Shown in pieces: positions 37,215 through 45,559 of a DNA stretch of 64,000 nt. A program made the translations under genes and the position numbers. This DNA is from Firmicutes bacterium AM55-24TS. Its GTDB lineage: Bacteria > Bacillota > Clostridia > UBA1381. Every line of letters starts with the position of its first letter. The first letter of the stretch is position 1. Under the pieces are notes generated by a model that made no database searches, was not told the origin of the DNA, and saw only the letters and a list, made by a program, of their open reading frames with translations. The DNA is taken from NCBI GenBank assembly GCA_003460745.1, contig QTVU01000011.1:1-64000 (forward strand), given 5' to 3'.

Positions 37215-38278
37215 TGGCTAAAGAGTATGTAAAACAGGCTGTAAGCAGTGACGGTACAAGAACAATATCAGCCCAAAGAGGATTTTCTTGGCAGAGATTT
37301 CTTTTTCAATGGGAGTGGATGCTTGTATTAATGCTTATATTGGTAAATGTATTTAATATATCCGCGTCACCGTATTATGCACATGCAAAATCAATTTTAA
37401 ATGCAACCCGTGACTTCTTGGATAAAGCAATAGTAGTATTTCCGATGGCATTCGTATTAATGCTCGGTGAAATCGACATCAGTGTTGCGTCAATTATGGC
37501 TCTTTCAGCAACAATTATGGGTGTTGCGTTTGACGCAGGAGTTCCGATGATTGAAGCAATCGGTCTTGCACTTGTCACAGGCACTGTATGTGGTTTGATT
37601 AACGGAATCATCCTCGTAAAATTCCCTGAATTGTCAAGTATGATTGTAACACTTGCAACTCAGATAATATTCAGAGGAATAGCACAGATTATTTTGGAAA
37701 CTAATTCGGTCGGAGGATTCCCGAGTTGGTTTACAAAAATCGCGGCAGGCAAAATCGACGAAATGGTTCCGTATGCCTTGATATTTGTTATATTTGAGGC
37801 TTTATTCTTCGCATATCTTCTTCACTATACAAAATTCGGCAGAAGATGTTATGCAATGGGTAATTCAACAACCGTTGCAAAGTTTTCAGGTGTAAAAACA
37901 GGTAAAATTAAAGTTATCGTTTATACAATGACAGGTTTACTTTCGGCAGTTGCCGCAATTTATCTTGCATCAAAAATGTCAAGTGTTCGTCCCGACGTTG
38001 CAAAAGGATATGAACTTGATATTATAGCAATGGCTGTACTTGGCGGAGTATCAACTTCAGGCGGTAAGGGAAGAATACTTGGTGCAACTCTTGCAATTAT
38101 GGTAATCGGTTATCTAAGATACGGTCTTGGTCTAATCAATGCGTCAAGCCAAATTATTATGATAGTTGTAGGCTTGCTACTAATTATTGCGGTAGCAATT
38201 CCGAGTTTCAGAGATAGTATCGGTAATATGAATTGGTTTAAAAAGCTTAAAGCAATGACAACCAAATCAAATAAATAA
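37214..38278 (+). CDS. Sugar ABC importer permease 2 (RhaQ/RbsC type)
   Basis: A 354-residue second BPD_transp_2 permease with the matching motifs GEIDISVASIMALSAT and GNSTTVAKFSGVKTGKIKV. An N-terminal extension of about 35 residues precedes the first helix. Importers with two different RbsC-like permeases include the rhamnose (RhaTPQS) and autoinducer-2 systems. The RhaS-like binding protein downstream favours rhamnose. It overlaps permease 1 by one base. Confidence 0.9.
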   Translation: MAKEYVKQAVSSDGTRTISAQRGFSWQRFLFQWEWMLVLMLILVNVFNISASPYYAHAKSILNATRDFLDKAIVVFPMAFVLMLGEIDISVASIMALSATIMGVAFDAGVPMIEAIGLALVTGTVCGLINGIILVKFPELSSMIVTLATQIIFRGIAQIILETNSVGGFPSWFTKIAAGKIDEMVPYALIFVIFEALFFAYLLHYTKFGRRCYAMGNSTTVAKFSGVKTGKIKVIVYTMTGLLSAVAAIYLASKMSSVRPDVAKGYELDIIAMAVLGGVSTSGGKGRILGATLAIMVIGYLRYGLGLINASSQIIMIVVGLLLIIAVAIPSFRDSIGNMNWFKKLKAMTTKSNK

Positions 38279-38285
38279 GTATCAA

Positions 38286-38304
38286 TCGAAGTTTATGACT
38301 TCGA
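38286..38304 (+). other. Intercistronic hairpin before the binding-protein gene
   Basis: Arms TCGAAGT / ACTTCGA with a 5-base loop, followed by an A-run rather than T. It is probably a processing or stability hairpin that lets the binding protein be made in excess of the membrane subunits. Confidence 0.45.
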
Positions 38305-38348
38305 AAAAATAAAGAAAAAACTTAAAATAAGAAAGGTAGGTTTTAAAC

Positions 38349-39398
38349 ATGAAAGCAAGAAAACTATTGGCATTAGGTCTAACGGCAATAATCGGAGCAA
38401 CTATGATGGCAGGTTGCGGAGGTGGTGGCGGAAGCACAACATCTCAAAGTTCAGATGGCTCATCTGCAAGCGGTACATACGCATTTGTGGCGAAAGATGT
38501 ACAAAATCCTTATATGCAGAAAGTATATGACGGTTTTGAAAAGGCTTGTAAAGAAATCGGAGCAGAACCTCTTTACAAAGGTCCTGAAGCGGCTACACCG
38601 GAAAAGCAGATTGAAATTATCAATCAGCTTGTAGCACAAAACGTTGCGGGTATCGCTATTGCAGCTAACGATGCAGACGCATTGCAACCTGCATTGACAG
38701 AAGCTATGGACGCAGGTATTAAGGTTATTTCGCTTGACAGTGCTGTAAATAAAGATTCAAGACAAACTCATATTCAACAAGCCGATCCTGAAAAAATCGG
38801 CAGAGGACTAATTCAAGCGGCTTATGAAATGGTAGACGGTAACGGCGGTATCGCTGTATTGTCTGCAACAGCACAAGCTACAAACCAAAATCTATGGATT
38901 GAATGGATGAAGAAAGAATTGGAAGAAAATCCTGAAAAGTATGCAAATACACCACTTATAAAAGTTGCATATGGTGACGATGACCCAACAAAGTCAACAT
39001 CAGAAACACAAGCACTTTTGACAGATTCATCTATTAAAGTTATTATTGCTCCGACAACTGTAGGTATGCTTGCCGCAGGTAAGGTATTGCAAGATAAACA
39101 GTCAGATGTAAAACTAACAGGTCTTGGCTTGCCGTCGGAAATGGCTCCGTTTATCGAAGATGGTACTTGTCCTTGGATGTATCTATGGAATCCTGTTGAT
39201 ATAGGTTATTTGTCAGGTTACACAATGGATGCACTTGTAAAAGGCACAATTACAGGTGATGTAGGCGGTTCATTTAATGCCGGTGACCTTGGTGAAAAGA
39301 AGATTACAGAAGCTGCAGATGGTGGTACAGAAGTAATGCTTGGTGATCCATTCAAATTTGATACAGAAAACATTGCTGAGTGGAAAGAAGTTTATTGA
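38349..39398 (+). CDS. Sugar-binding lipoprotein, RhaS-like
   Basis: A 349-residue lipoprotein with signal and lipobox MMAGC followed by a Gly/Ser-rich linker. It has the periplasmic-binding-protein type I fold: FVAKDVQNPYMQKV, IAIAANDADALQPAL, LSATAQATNQNLWIEWMKKE, IAPTTVGMLAAG, TGLGLPSEM and LWNPVDIGYL. The last three, with the ATNQN stretch, match rhamnose-binding RhaS proteins as I know them. It should deliver rhamnose or a similar sugar to the importer encoded just upstream, consistent with breakdown of rhamnogalacturonan. The substrate is inferred. Confidence 0.82.
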   Translation: MKARKLLALGLTAIIGATMMAGCGGGGGSTTSQSSDGSSASGTYAFVAKDVQNPYMQKVYDGFEKACKEIGAEPLYKGPEAATPEKQIEIINQLVAQNVAGIAIAANDADALQPALTEAMDAGIKVISLDSAVNKDSRQTHIQQADPEKIGRGLIQAAYEMVDGNGGIAVLSATAQATNQNLWIEWMKKELEENPEKYANTPLIKVAYGDDDPTKSTSETQALLTDSSIKVIIAPTTVGMLAAGKVLQDKQSDVKLTGLGLPSEMAPFIEDGTCPWMYLWNPVDIGYLSGYTMDALVKGTITGDVGGSFNAGDLGEKKITEAADGGTEVMLGDPFKFDTENIAEWKEVY

Positions 39399-39437
39399 TT
39401 TTAGTTAATTACTGATTAATTGTATTATTTCCCCCCT

Positions 39438-39472
39438 AAAAAAATGTCCCTTTATTAAAAGGGACATTTTTT
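39438..39472 (+). terminator. Terminator after importer operon
   Basis: Perfect arms around AAAAATGTCCCTTT / AAAGGGACATTTTT with a 4-base loop and T-run. It separates the importer from the two-component genes. Confidence 0.92.
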
Positions 39473-39474
39473 CG

Positions 39475-39504
39475 TTGACAAATATAATGCCGATAGAGTA
39501 TAAT
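39475..39504 (+). promoter_or_regulatory. Promoter of the two-component operon
   Basis: Perfect TTGACA at 39475-39480 and TATAAT at 39499-39504, with 18-base spacing. Confidence 0.75.
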
Positions 39505-39590
39505 TAATATGTTAATATAGTACAATATATTGATTGTACATTTCTATGATTTGTAGTTTTTTACTAAATGTAATAAAAACGGAGTTTGAT

Positions 39591-41276
39591 ATGAAAAAAC
39601 ATTCAAGACTTGTTGAAAGAGTTGTCAGACCATATTTGATTTTTATAGCTTTGATTTTAGCTGTAGCAATGATTGTAATGTACTTTTCTGTTGTGACAAA
39701 ACTTAATTATGAGGCAGAAAATGCAGGGACGAAAATTGCGGAAACAATGGCTCGACAGGTCGACACATACATAGAAGAAATAGACGTACTTGCACAACAA
39801 GTAAAACGTCAACCTCGTATAATAAATATTTTTTATAACCTTAACAATACCAAAAATGATAAAAGTAATTTTTTCAATAATAATGTCTTGCTTGGAATTG
39901 ACGTTTCATCTATCCTTAACGGATTGATTACTGATCGAAACGGTAATTTCAATATATCGGTTTATAACGGATACGGTGATTTTGTATCAAATCAAAATTA
40001 CTTCATTGATAAAAAGAAATTTCAAAGCACTATGGAAAATATGAATTATGCCATAGAGTTAAATCAAATCGAAGAAAACGACGATAAAATAATAACCGCA
40101 CCATCGGAAAATCCTTGGACAGAAAGTACAAGAGAATTTATAACTTTAAAAAAGAGTCTTAAAAATGATTATTCCGATACCGTTTGCGGTATAATTGAGG
40201 TTAGAGCAAGTGTAGACAGGCTTGAGCAAATGCTGCACACGGAAGATAATGCCGAGATTTTAATTTGTGACCGTTCAAACGGAAAAATTATATATCCGAC
40301 CGTATATACAGAAAGAGAAAGAAGCGAGTATTCTTCGGCATTTGTCAATAATGCAAACTGGGAAATAATGATACGAACACCCGTGTCAAATACAAAGACA
40401 AATATAATATTTATTTTATCGATTTTTGTGGCTTTGTATGCAATATTACTAGTGTTTGTCTTCTTGATAAGCCGAACTATCGGAAAAGAAGTTATAAAAC
40501 CGATTTCACAATTAGCAAATCACGTTTGCAAAATTGACGCACCGGATGATAAAATGGCTCACATCAACGATGATGCTATTGATGAAATAAAAGAGCTTGA
40601 GGACAGTTTTGAAAAAATGCTTGAAAGAATGAATAATTCGATTATTCAAGAGAAAAAGGCATATGCACTTGCTTTGCAGGCTCAAATGAATCCTCATTTT
40701 CTGTACAATATGCTGGCGGTAATCAGTTCTGCCGGAAGTGAGGCAGGATGTGACAGTGTTTCCACAATGTGCGTCGAATTGTCTGATATGCTTAGATACG
40801 TTGCAGCATATCAAAAAGTTACTGTACCACTTAAAGAAGAAATACTCCATACAAAAAATTATCTTGCATTGATGAAATCAAGATATGAGGATTATTTTTC
40901 TTATAAGATTGATGTTTCAGACGATTTGATGAACATTCCGGTGCCAAAATTGTTTATACAACCGCTTGCAGAAAACTGTTTTATACATGCTTTTAAAGAA
41001 AAAGAGCCACCATGGAATATTGATATAAAGATGATAGGCACGAAAGATAGGTGGGAACTTATCATAAAGGATAACGGTTCGGGAATATCCGAAGAAAGAA
41101 TTGCCGAAATAAAAGACAAAATAGATAAAGCATTAAATGAAAGACAAGTGGGGAATATCGGCGGATTGGGTATTGTAAATACAATAGTCCGTCTTACTAT
41201 GACGCACAACAAAAATCTCAAATACGATATATATAACGATAACGGTATGGAAATAAAAATTGTTGCGGGGGAGTAA
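39591..41276 (+). CDS. YesM-type sensor histidine kinase
   Basis: A 561-residue membrane sensor. Helix 1 is at about 13-38, an extracytoplasmic sensor domain spans to about 265, helix 2 is at about 267-292, and a HAMP linker follows. The His_kinase domain has QMNPHFLYNML (H369), and the HATPase domain has FIQPLAENCFIHA, DNGSGI and GGLGI. The frame extends upstream, but ACGGAG leads to ATG 39591. YesM-like kinases sense extracellular sugars, and in Bacillus YesMN controls rhamnogalacturonan use. It lies next to a rhamnose-type importer and a pectin esterase. Confidence 0.9.
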   Translation: MKKHSRLVERVVRPYLIFIALILAVAMIVMYFSVVTKLNYEAENAGTKIAETMARQVDTYIEEIDVLAQQVKRQPRIINIFYNLNNTKNDKSNFFNNNVLLGIDVSSILNGLITDRNGNFNISVYNGYGDFVSNQNYFIDKKKFQSTMENMNYAIELNQIEENDDKIITAPSENPWTESTREFITLKKSLKNDYSDTVCGIIEVRASVDRLEQMLHTEDNAEILICDRSNGKIIYPTVYTERERSEYSSAFVNNANWEIMIRTPVSNTKTNIIFILSIFVALYAILLVFVFLISRTIGKEVIKPISQLANHVCKIDAPDDKMAHINDDAIDEIKELEDSFEKMLERMNNSIIQEKKAYALALQAQMNPHFLYNMLAVISSAGSEAGCDSVSTMCVELSDMLRYVAAYQKVTVPLKEEILHTKNYLALMKSRYEDYFSYKIDVSDDLMNIPVPKLFIQPLAENCFIHAFKEKEPPWNIDIKMIGTKDRWELIIKDNGSGISEERIAEIKDKIDKALNERQVGNIGGLGIVNTIVRLTMTHNKNLKYDIYNDNGMEIKIVAGE

Positions 41277-41280
41277 AAAT

Positions 41281-42732
41281 ATGTTTAAAGTGCTTATTGC
41301 TGAGGACGAGCCTCCGATTATGCGAATGATTAAATCAACTTTAGAATCGGTTGATTCTGATTTTTGTGTTAAAGAATGTTGCATAAACGGTAAGAGTGCC
41401 GTAGAAAAATTGAAAAATGAAGATTTTGATATTGTTATTACAGATATTAAAATGCCTATAATGACAGGAATTGAACTTGCCGGTTGGATTTATCAGAATA
41501 AACCCGATACAAAAGTTATAATCGTAAGCGGATATTCTGACTTTGAATATGCGAGAAAAGCCTTAGAATATAAGGTGTTTGACTATCTGTTAAAGCCAAT
41601 ATCAAAAGATAAGGTAAGTGAGCTTACGGCAAGGATAAAAAGTGAGATAGGCAGTAAAAGTAAAATGTCAGACGATAATAATACAATAGTAGTTCTTGCG
41701 TGTGCCGGAGCATATTTATTGTACGGTTCGGAAGTCCTTCTTCCCGGTGAACGTTTTTGGACGGATTCGGGAATTGATACTTTTATGGATAATCTGCTTA
41801 CACCGTCGGAAGAATATATTTTCTTTAACAGTAATATGCTTTCTGAACGGCTTATGGTTATCACTGCCGAAACAGAAGAAAGGCAAGAGGAATTAATACA
41901 CAAAATTTATGATGGATTTTCAAACAAAAATCTTCCTGTAACTATTGTTTATCAAAAAGGAGTTTTATTTAAGGATACAGGAAAGTATTTCAGCAAACTG
42001 CGAGAACAACTCATAAAACATCTTATTCTAAACAAATCGCAATTATTGTGCTGTAATTCATTGTCGGACAGTTATGAAGATATATCACAGCCATATTCAA
42101 AAGCAGATGTCGACAGTATTGTTTTTGCAATAAAAAACAGAAACAACGATGAATTGAAAAACAAATTAACCGTCGTAATGAATAATATGATGTCCTCTGA
42201 TTGTACACAAGAAGAAATAAACGGTTTATTGAATATAATTCTGGATACTTACACCTTGAATTATCCGAATCATATGAAGCGGAAAAATACAAGTGTAAAA
42301 AAAGAATTCGTCAATGCACTTGCAAGCTTTGTTTCATATGATGCGTTTATAGATGATATTATATCAATATTGGCAACATTGAGAAACGATAAACGTGATC
42401 CGGACAGATATGAACAACTTGCAAATGAAGTGGAAGAATATCTGATTAATAATTATAATAAAAACATTACAAGTGATGTTTTGTCAAAAGAATTTGGCTT
42501 TGTACCAAGTTATATAAGTCGATTGTTTAAACGACAAAAAGGTGTGTCACCCAATGAATATGTGACAAAATACAGAATTGAAAAAGCAAAAAAATTAATT
42601 GAAGAAAATAAAGATTTAAGAATCAAGGACATCGCCGATGCAGTCGGCTTTAAAGAGGCATACTATTTTTCAAAAACATTCAAACGTGAAACAGGTATGT
42701 GGCCGACTGAGTATTCAGCAAGAGATAAATAA
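41281..42732 (+). CDS. YesN-type response regulator with AraC output
   Basis: A 483-residue regulator with an N-terminal receiver (acidic pocket E8/D9, phospho-acceptor D55 in VITDIKMP, K105-region LLKPIS) and a C-terminal AraC DNA-binding domain (SDVLSKEFGFVPSYISRLF and IADAVGFKEAYYFSKTFKRE). The middle about 230 residues is a variable linker. It starts at ATG 41281, four bases after the kinase stop, with GGGGAG inside the kinase end. It is expected to activate sugar-use genes; likely targets are the neighbouring importer and esterase genes. Confidence 0.92.
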   Translation: MFKVLIAEDEPPIMRMIKSTLESVDSDFCVKECCINGKSAVEKLKNEDFDIVITDIKMPIMTGIELAGWIYQNKPDTKVIIVSGYSDFEYARKALEYKVFDYLLKPISKDKVSELTARIKSEIGSKSKMSDDNNTIVVLACAGAYLLYGSEVLLPGERFWTDSGIDTFMDNLLTPSEEYIFFNSNMLSERLMVITAETEERQEELIHKIYDGFSNKNLPVTIVYQKGVLFKDTGKYFSKLREQLIKHLILNKSQLLCCNSLSDSYEDISQPYSKADVDSIVFAIKNRNNDELKNKLTVVMNNMMSSDCTQEEINGLLNIILDTYTLNYPNHMKRKNTSVKKEFVNALASFVSYDAFIDDIISILATLRNDKRDPDRYEQLANEVEEYLINNYNKNITSDVLSKEFGFVPSYISRLFKRQKGVSPNEYVTKYRIEKAKKLIEENKDLRIKDIADAVGFKEAYYFSKTFKRETGMWPTEYSARDK

Positions 42733-42756
42733 TTTAATTGAAAGAGAGTGATACAA

Positions 42757-42888
42757 ATGACAATTATACCGATATTCAAAAAATGTCCTGTTTGCGGTAA
42801 AAAATATGTATGGAATCCCGATATAGGCAAAACTATATGCCCACATTGTCACGGATTGGGTAAAGTTAAAAAGCCAACAAATAAATAA
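42757..42888 (+). CDS. 43-residue zinc-ribbon mini-protein
   Basis: A small open frame with a GAGAG-type site before ATG, ending in TAA at 42886-42888. It encodes MTIIPIFKKCPVCGKKYVWN and continues to a second knuckle, ICPHCHGLG. Two CxxC pairs (C10/C13 and C29/C32) would bind one zinc, as in rubredoxin-like zinc ribbons. It lies between the response regulator and the ribokinase-family gene in the same direction, so it is probably part of the operon. No family is recognised; the tidy CxxC spacing argues that it is real. Confidence 0.6.
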   Translation: MTIIPIFKKCPVCGKKYVWNPDIGKTICPHCHGLGKVKKPTNK

Positions 42889-42915
42889 TAATGTCTTATA
42901 GGGAGTGTGACTGTT

Positions 42916-43790
42916 ATGAAAATTTTGAATTTTGGTTCGTGCAATATTGATTTTGTATATAATTTAGACCACATTGTCGCAATAGGAGAAACCGAAACAA
43001 GCAATTCAATGCAAGTATTTCCGGGTGGAAAAGGTCTTAACCAATCAGTCGCTTTAGCTAAGGCGGGTATGGAAGTATATCATGCAGGTTGTATCGGAAC
43101 TGACGGAGAAATGCTTACAGCTGTTTTAGAGTCAAACGGTGTCGATATATCTAATATAAAAAAAGTAGACGAAAAAACAGGACACGCTATTATTCAAGTA
43201 AGCAACAAAGGTGATAATTCGATTTTTCTTTATTCTGGCTCAAATGCAAAAATAACTGAAGAATTTGTTGATGAAGTGCTTGATAAATTTCAAAAAGGCG
43301 ATATGCTTTTGCTTCAAAATGAAATAAATAAAATAGACTATATCATAGAAAAAGCATACAAAAAAGGATGTGTATAATATTTAATCCTTCACCGTATAAC
43401 GATGAAATAAAAAATATTGATTTTAATATGCTTTCCTATATAATTATCAATGAAGTGGAAATGTCAGAACTTACCCGAGGTGATAATCCCAAGGACGGTT
43501 TAAAATATTTTGCAAAGAATTATCCAAAACTTAAAATCATTATTACTCTCGGAAGTGAAGGAAGTATGTACGGCGATACCGAAAAGGTTGTTTTTCAGCC
43601 GTCATTTAAGGTTAATGCCATTGATACAACTGCCGCGGGAGATACATTTACAGGATACTTTTTTGCACAAACAGCAATGGGGAACACTGTTGAAAACTCA
43701 TTAAAAATTGCGTCAGTTGCATCAGCCATTGCGGTATCAAGAAAAGGTGCATCTGTATCTATACCTATGTTGAACGAAGTTGGCAACTGA
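42916..43790 (+). pseudogene. Ribokinase-family (PfkB) sugar kinase, frameshifted
   Basis: ATG 42916 opens a PfkB kinase (MKILNFGSCNIDFVY, FPGGKGLNQSVALAKAG), but that frame stops at TAA (43375-43377). The remainder is one frame back from about 43368 (IIFNPSPYNDEI) with the conserved C-terminal DTTAAGDTFTGYFFA, which contains the catalytic Asp, and ends at 43790. One missing base, for example TGTGGTATA read as TGTGTATA, would restore YKKGCGIIFNPSPY. The rebuilt protein is about 291 residues, a normal ribokinase length. It should phosphorylate an imported sugar, but PfkB kinases do not usually handle rhamnose. Error or true loss cannot be told. Confidence 0.8.
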
Positions 43791-43808
43791 AAATTTATTG
43801 CCAAATTC

Positions 43809-44681
43809 TTAATCGCATTTACCGCAATCACAGCACCCATTGCAAATTAGTTTACTTCCGCAATGTTCGCAATTTTTGCGATAGTGGGGGACATATAATT
43901 CATTTTCAGGTATATCAAAGCCGAAATTATCACACAACTTAAATTTAATCGGTTTACCGACGTAATTCATACCTGATTTGTAAGCCATTTTACTTTGGGT
44001 GGATTTTTTCGGTATATGATATTTTTTACCGTCTTTTATAAAATAAGTACCCGTTTCAATAAAGCAAAATGTGACATTATGCAATACACATTCTTGACGC
44101 AATGATTTAACCCAATCAAAATTGCAAGGACGTGAGCCGTCGTAATTTTCACCGCCACATACTACACGCTCTACCTGACTGCTTTGCAGATATTTTTCGA
44201 TACTGATAGGACCGATAAATGGAGCACACATTATTCCTTTGTGTTTAAACGGTAAATCAAGTAATAGCGGAATACGTTCATCGGCACGTTTTTGATTTTC
44301 GGCGGTAACATTAAAAAATACATTTTCCCAACCGTTGCCCCAATCTGACGGAAGGCATTTATGCACTCTCTCGGGACGTTTTGTAAGCAAATAAAATTTT
44401 ACGTCACTGCGTTGCTTTATAATATCCCATACTTCTTCACGCCACTTGTCAGCCTCTTCTAAAAAGAAATCTGACGTCATACATACGCGAATAAGCTCAC
44501 CGCTCTGCACTTTATAATTGCCGTAACGGTCTTTTTGCAGAGGATAGTCAAATCCTGATTTTGTTTTATAAATATCCGAGCCGCTTTTGTCACGAACACG
44601 GTCTAAAAAATACATATAGCAATTTTGGCAACCCTCACTGCATTTCACGCAACCGTGCCACGGATTCCATATATCGTGCAT
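43809..44681 (-). CDS. DUF5131 (phage Gp37/Gp68-like) radical-SAM-type protein
   Basis: A 290-residue protein opening HDIWNPWHGCVKCSEGCQNC, in which C14-C18-C21 forms the CX3CX2C motif that holds the 4Fe-4S cluster of radical SAM enzymes. The body has FYLLTKRPERV, FFNVTAENQ and CGGENYDGSRPCNFDWV, typical of DUF5131 proteins. Unusually, the C-terminus ends in a Cys-rich ribbon (CEHCGSKLICNGCCDCGKC). The reaction of DUF5131 is not known. Its ATG overlaps the sirtuin stop codon (TAATG), so it belongs to the macrodomain-sirtuin operon. It converges on the ribokinase gene. Confidence 0.8.
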   Translation of the reverse strand: MHDIWNPWHGCVKCSEGCQNCYMYFLDRVRDKSGSDIYKTKSGFDYPLQKDRYGNYKVQSGELIRVCMTSDFFLEEADKWREEVWDIIKQRSDVKFYLLTKRPERVHKCLPSDWGNGWENVFFNVTAENQKRADERIPLLLDLPFKHKGIMCAPFIGPISIEKYLQSSQVERVVCGGENYDGSRPCNFDWVKSLRQECVLHNVTFCFIETGTYFIKDGKKYHIPKKSTQSKMAYKSGMNYVGKPIKFKLCDNFGFDIPENELYVPHYRKNCEHCGSKLICNGCCDCGKCD

Positions 44682-45559
44682 TATATCACTTCCTTGACAT
44701 CTTTTATAACTTTATAAATATCTTCATCTAAACATATTGATTGTTTTTCTATTTCCTCTGGGCATACCGACTCGCATTTATTAATGCAGACGTATATTGA
44801 ATTTTTGTTGCCCGATACTATTCTCCAAAACGGATATTTTATAATTGCGGGTGTGTTGTAGCCTACACCTAATTCCAAGAATACAATATTTTGACCTTTT
44901 CTTGTTCGTAAAAAATTGTCATATCTCTCCGCCGCATTATGCCAGCCTTCATCTTGCGCAAAGCTGTTGTCACAGCGCAAGTTTGTTGTTAATGGCTTTT
45001 TGCAATGCGGACATAACGGAATTAATTCCGTAGGAATTTTCATATTTGATTGACTTTTATACATTTGCTTAATTATATCTTCATTATCAAAAGTTTCATT
45101 ACAACATGGAGTAGGGCATTGAAGTAAACCGTAGTCGCCTTGAGTGTAAAATAGGCGTTTTTTATCAAAACCAGCTTTCTGAAAACAATGGTCCACGTTA
45201 GTGGTAATAACAAAATAATCTTTACCGTTTACCAAACTCAAAATCATATCATATAAATTATTCGGTATATCCGTATAGCGGTTGATGTAGATGTATCTGC
45301 TCCAATACGCCCAGTATTCTTCAAGTGTTTCAAATGGGTAAAATCCGCCCGAATACATATCTGTAAAGCCGTATTTCTGCTTAAAATCAGAAAAATGTTT
45401 TTCAAAGCGTTCGCCTGCATAAGTAAAACCAGCCGCAGTTGAAAGCCCTGCACCCGCACCGATTACAACAGCATCGGCTTTATCAAGTTTTTCTTTCAAA
45501 TGAATTATCTCATCTGAGTAATTTTTCGTAGATTTTTTTGTCGGTATCCTTAAAAACAT
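44681..45559 (-). CDS. SirTM-class (macrodomain-linked) sirtuin, putative protein ADP-ribosyltransferase
   Basis: A 292-residue NAD+-binding protein. The Rossmann motif GAGAGLSTAAG is at 34-44, TTNVDHCFQKAG at 119-130, and TQGDYG begins at 139. Canonical sirtuins have a catalytic His in this last position (xHG); here it is Q140, as in known SirTM enzymes, which ADP-ribosylate proteins rather than deacetylate them. A zinc site is formed by C148/C152-C153 and C183/C186. GGAAAGGGTG supports ATG 45559, giving a 50-base overlap with the macrodomain gene. In known operons SirTM acts with GcvH-L and LplA2; neither is here. Confidence 0.85.
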   Translation of the reverse strand: MFLRIPTKKSTKNYSDEIIHLKEKLDKADAVVIGAGAGLSTAAGFTYAGERFEKHFSDFKQKYGFTDMYSGGFYPFETLEEYWAYWSRYIYINRYTDIPNNLYDMILSLVNGKDYFVITTNVDHCFQKAGFDKKRLFYTQGDYGLLQCPTPCCNETFDNEDIIKQMYKSQSNMKIPTELIPLCPHCKKPLTTNLRCDNSFAQDEGWHNAAERYDNFLRTRKGQNIVFLELGVGYNTPAIIKYPFWRIVSGNKNSIYVCINKCESVCPEEIEKQSICLDEDIYKVIKDVKEVI

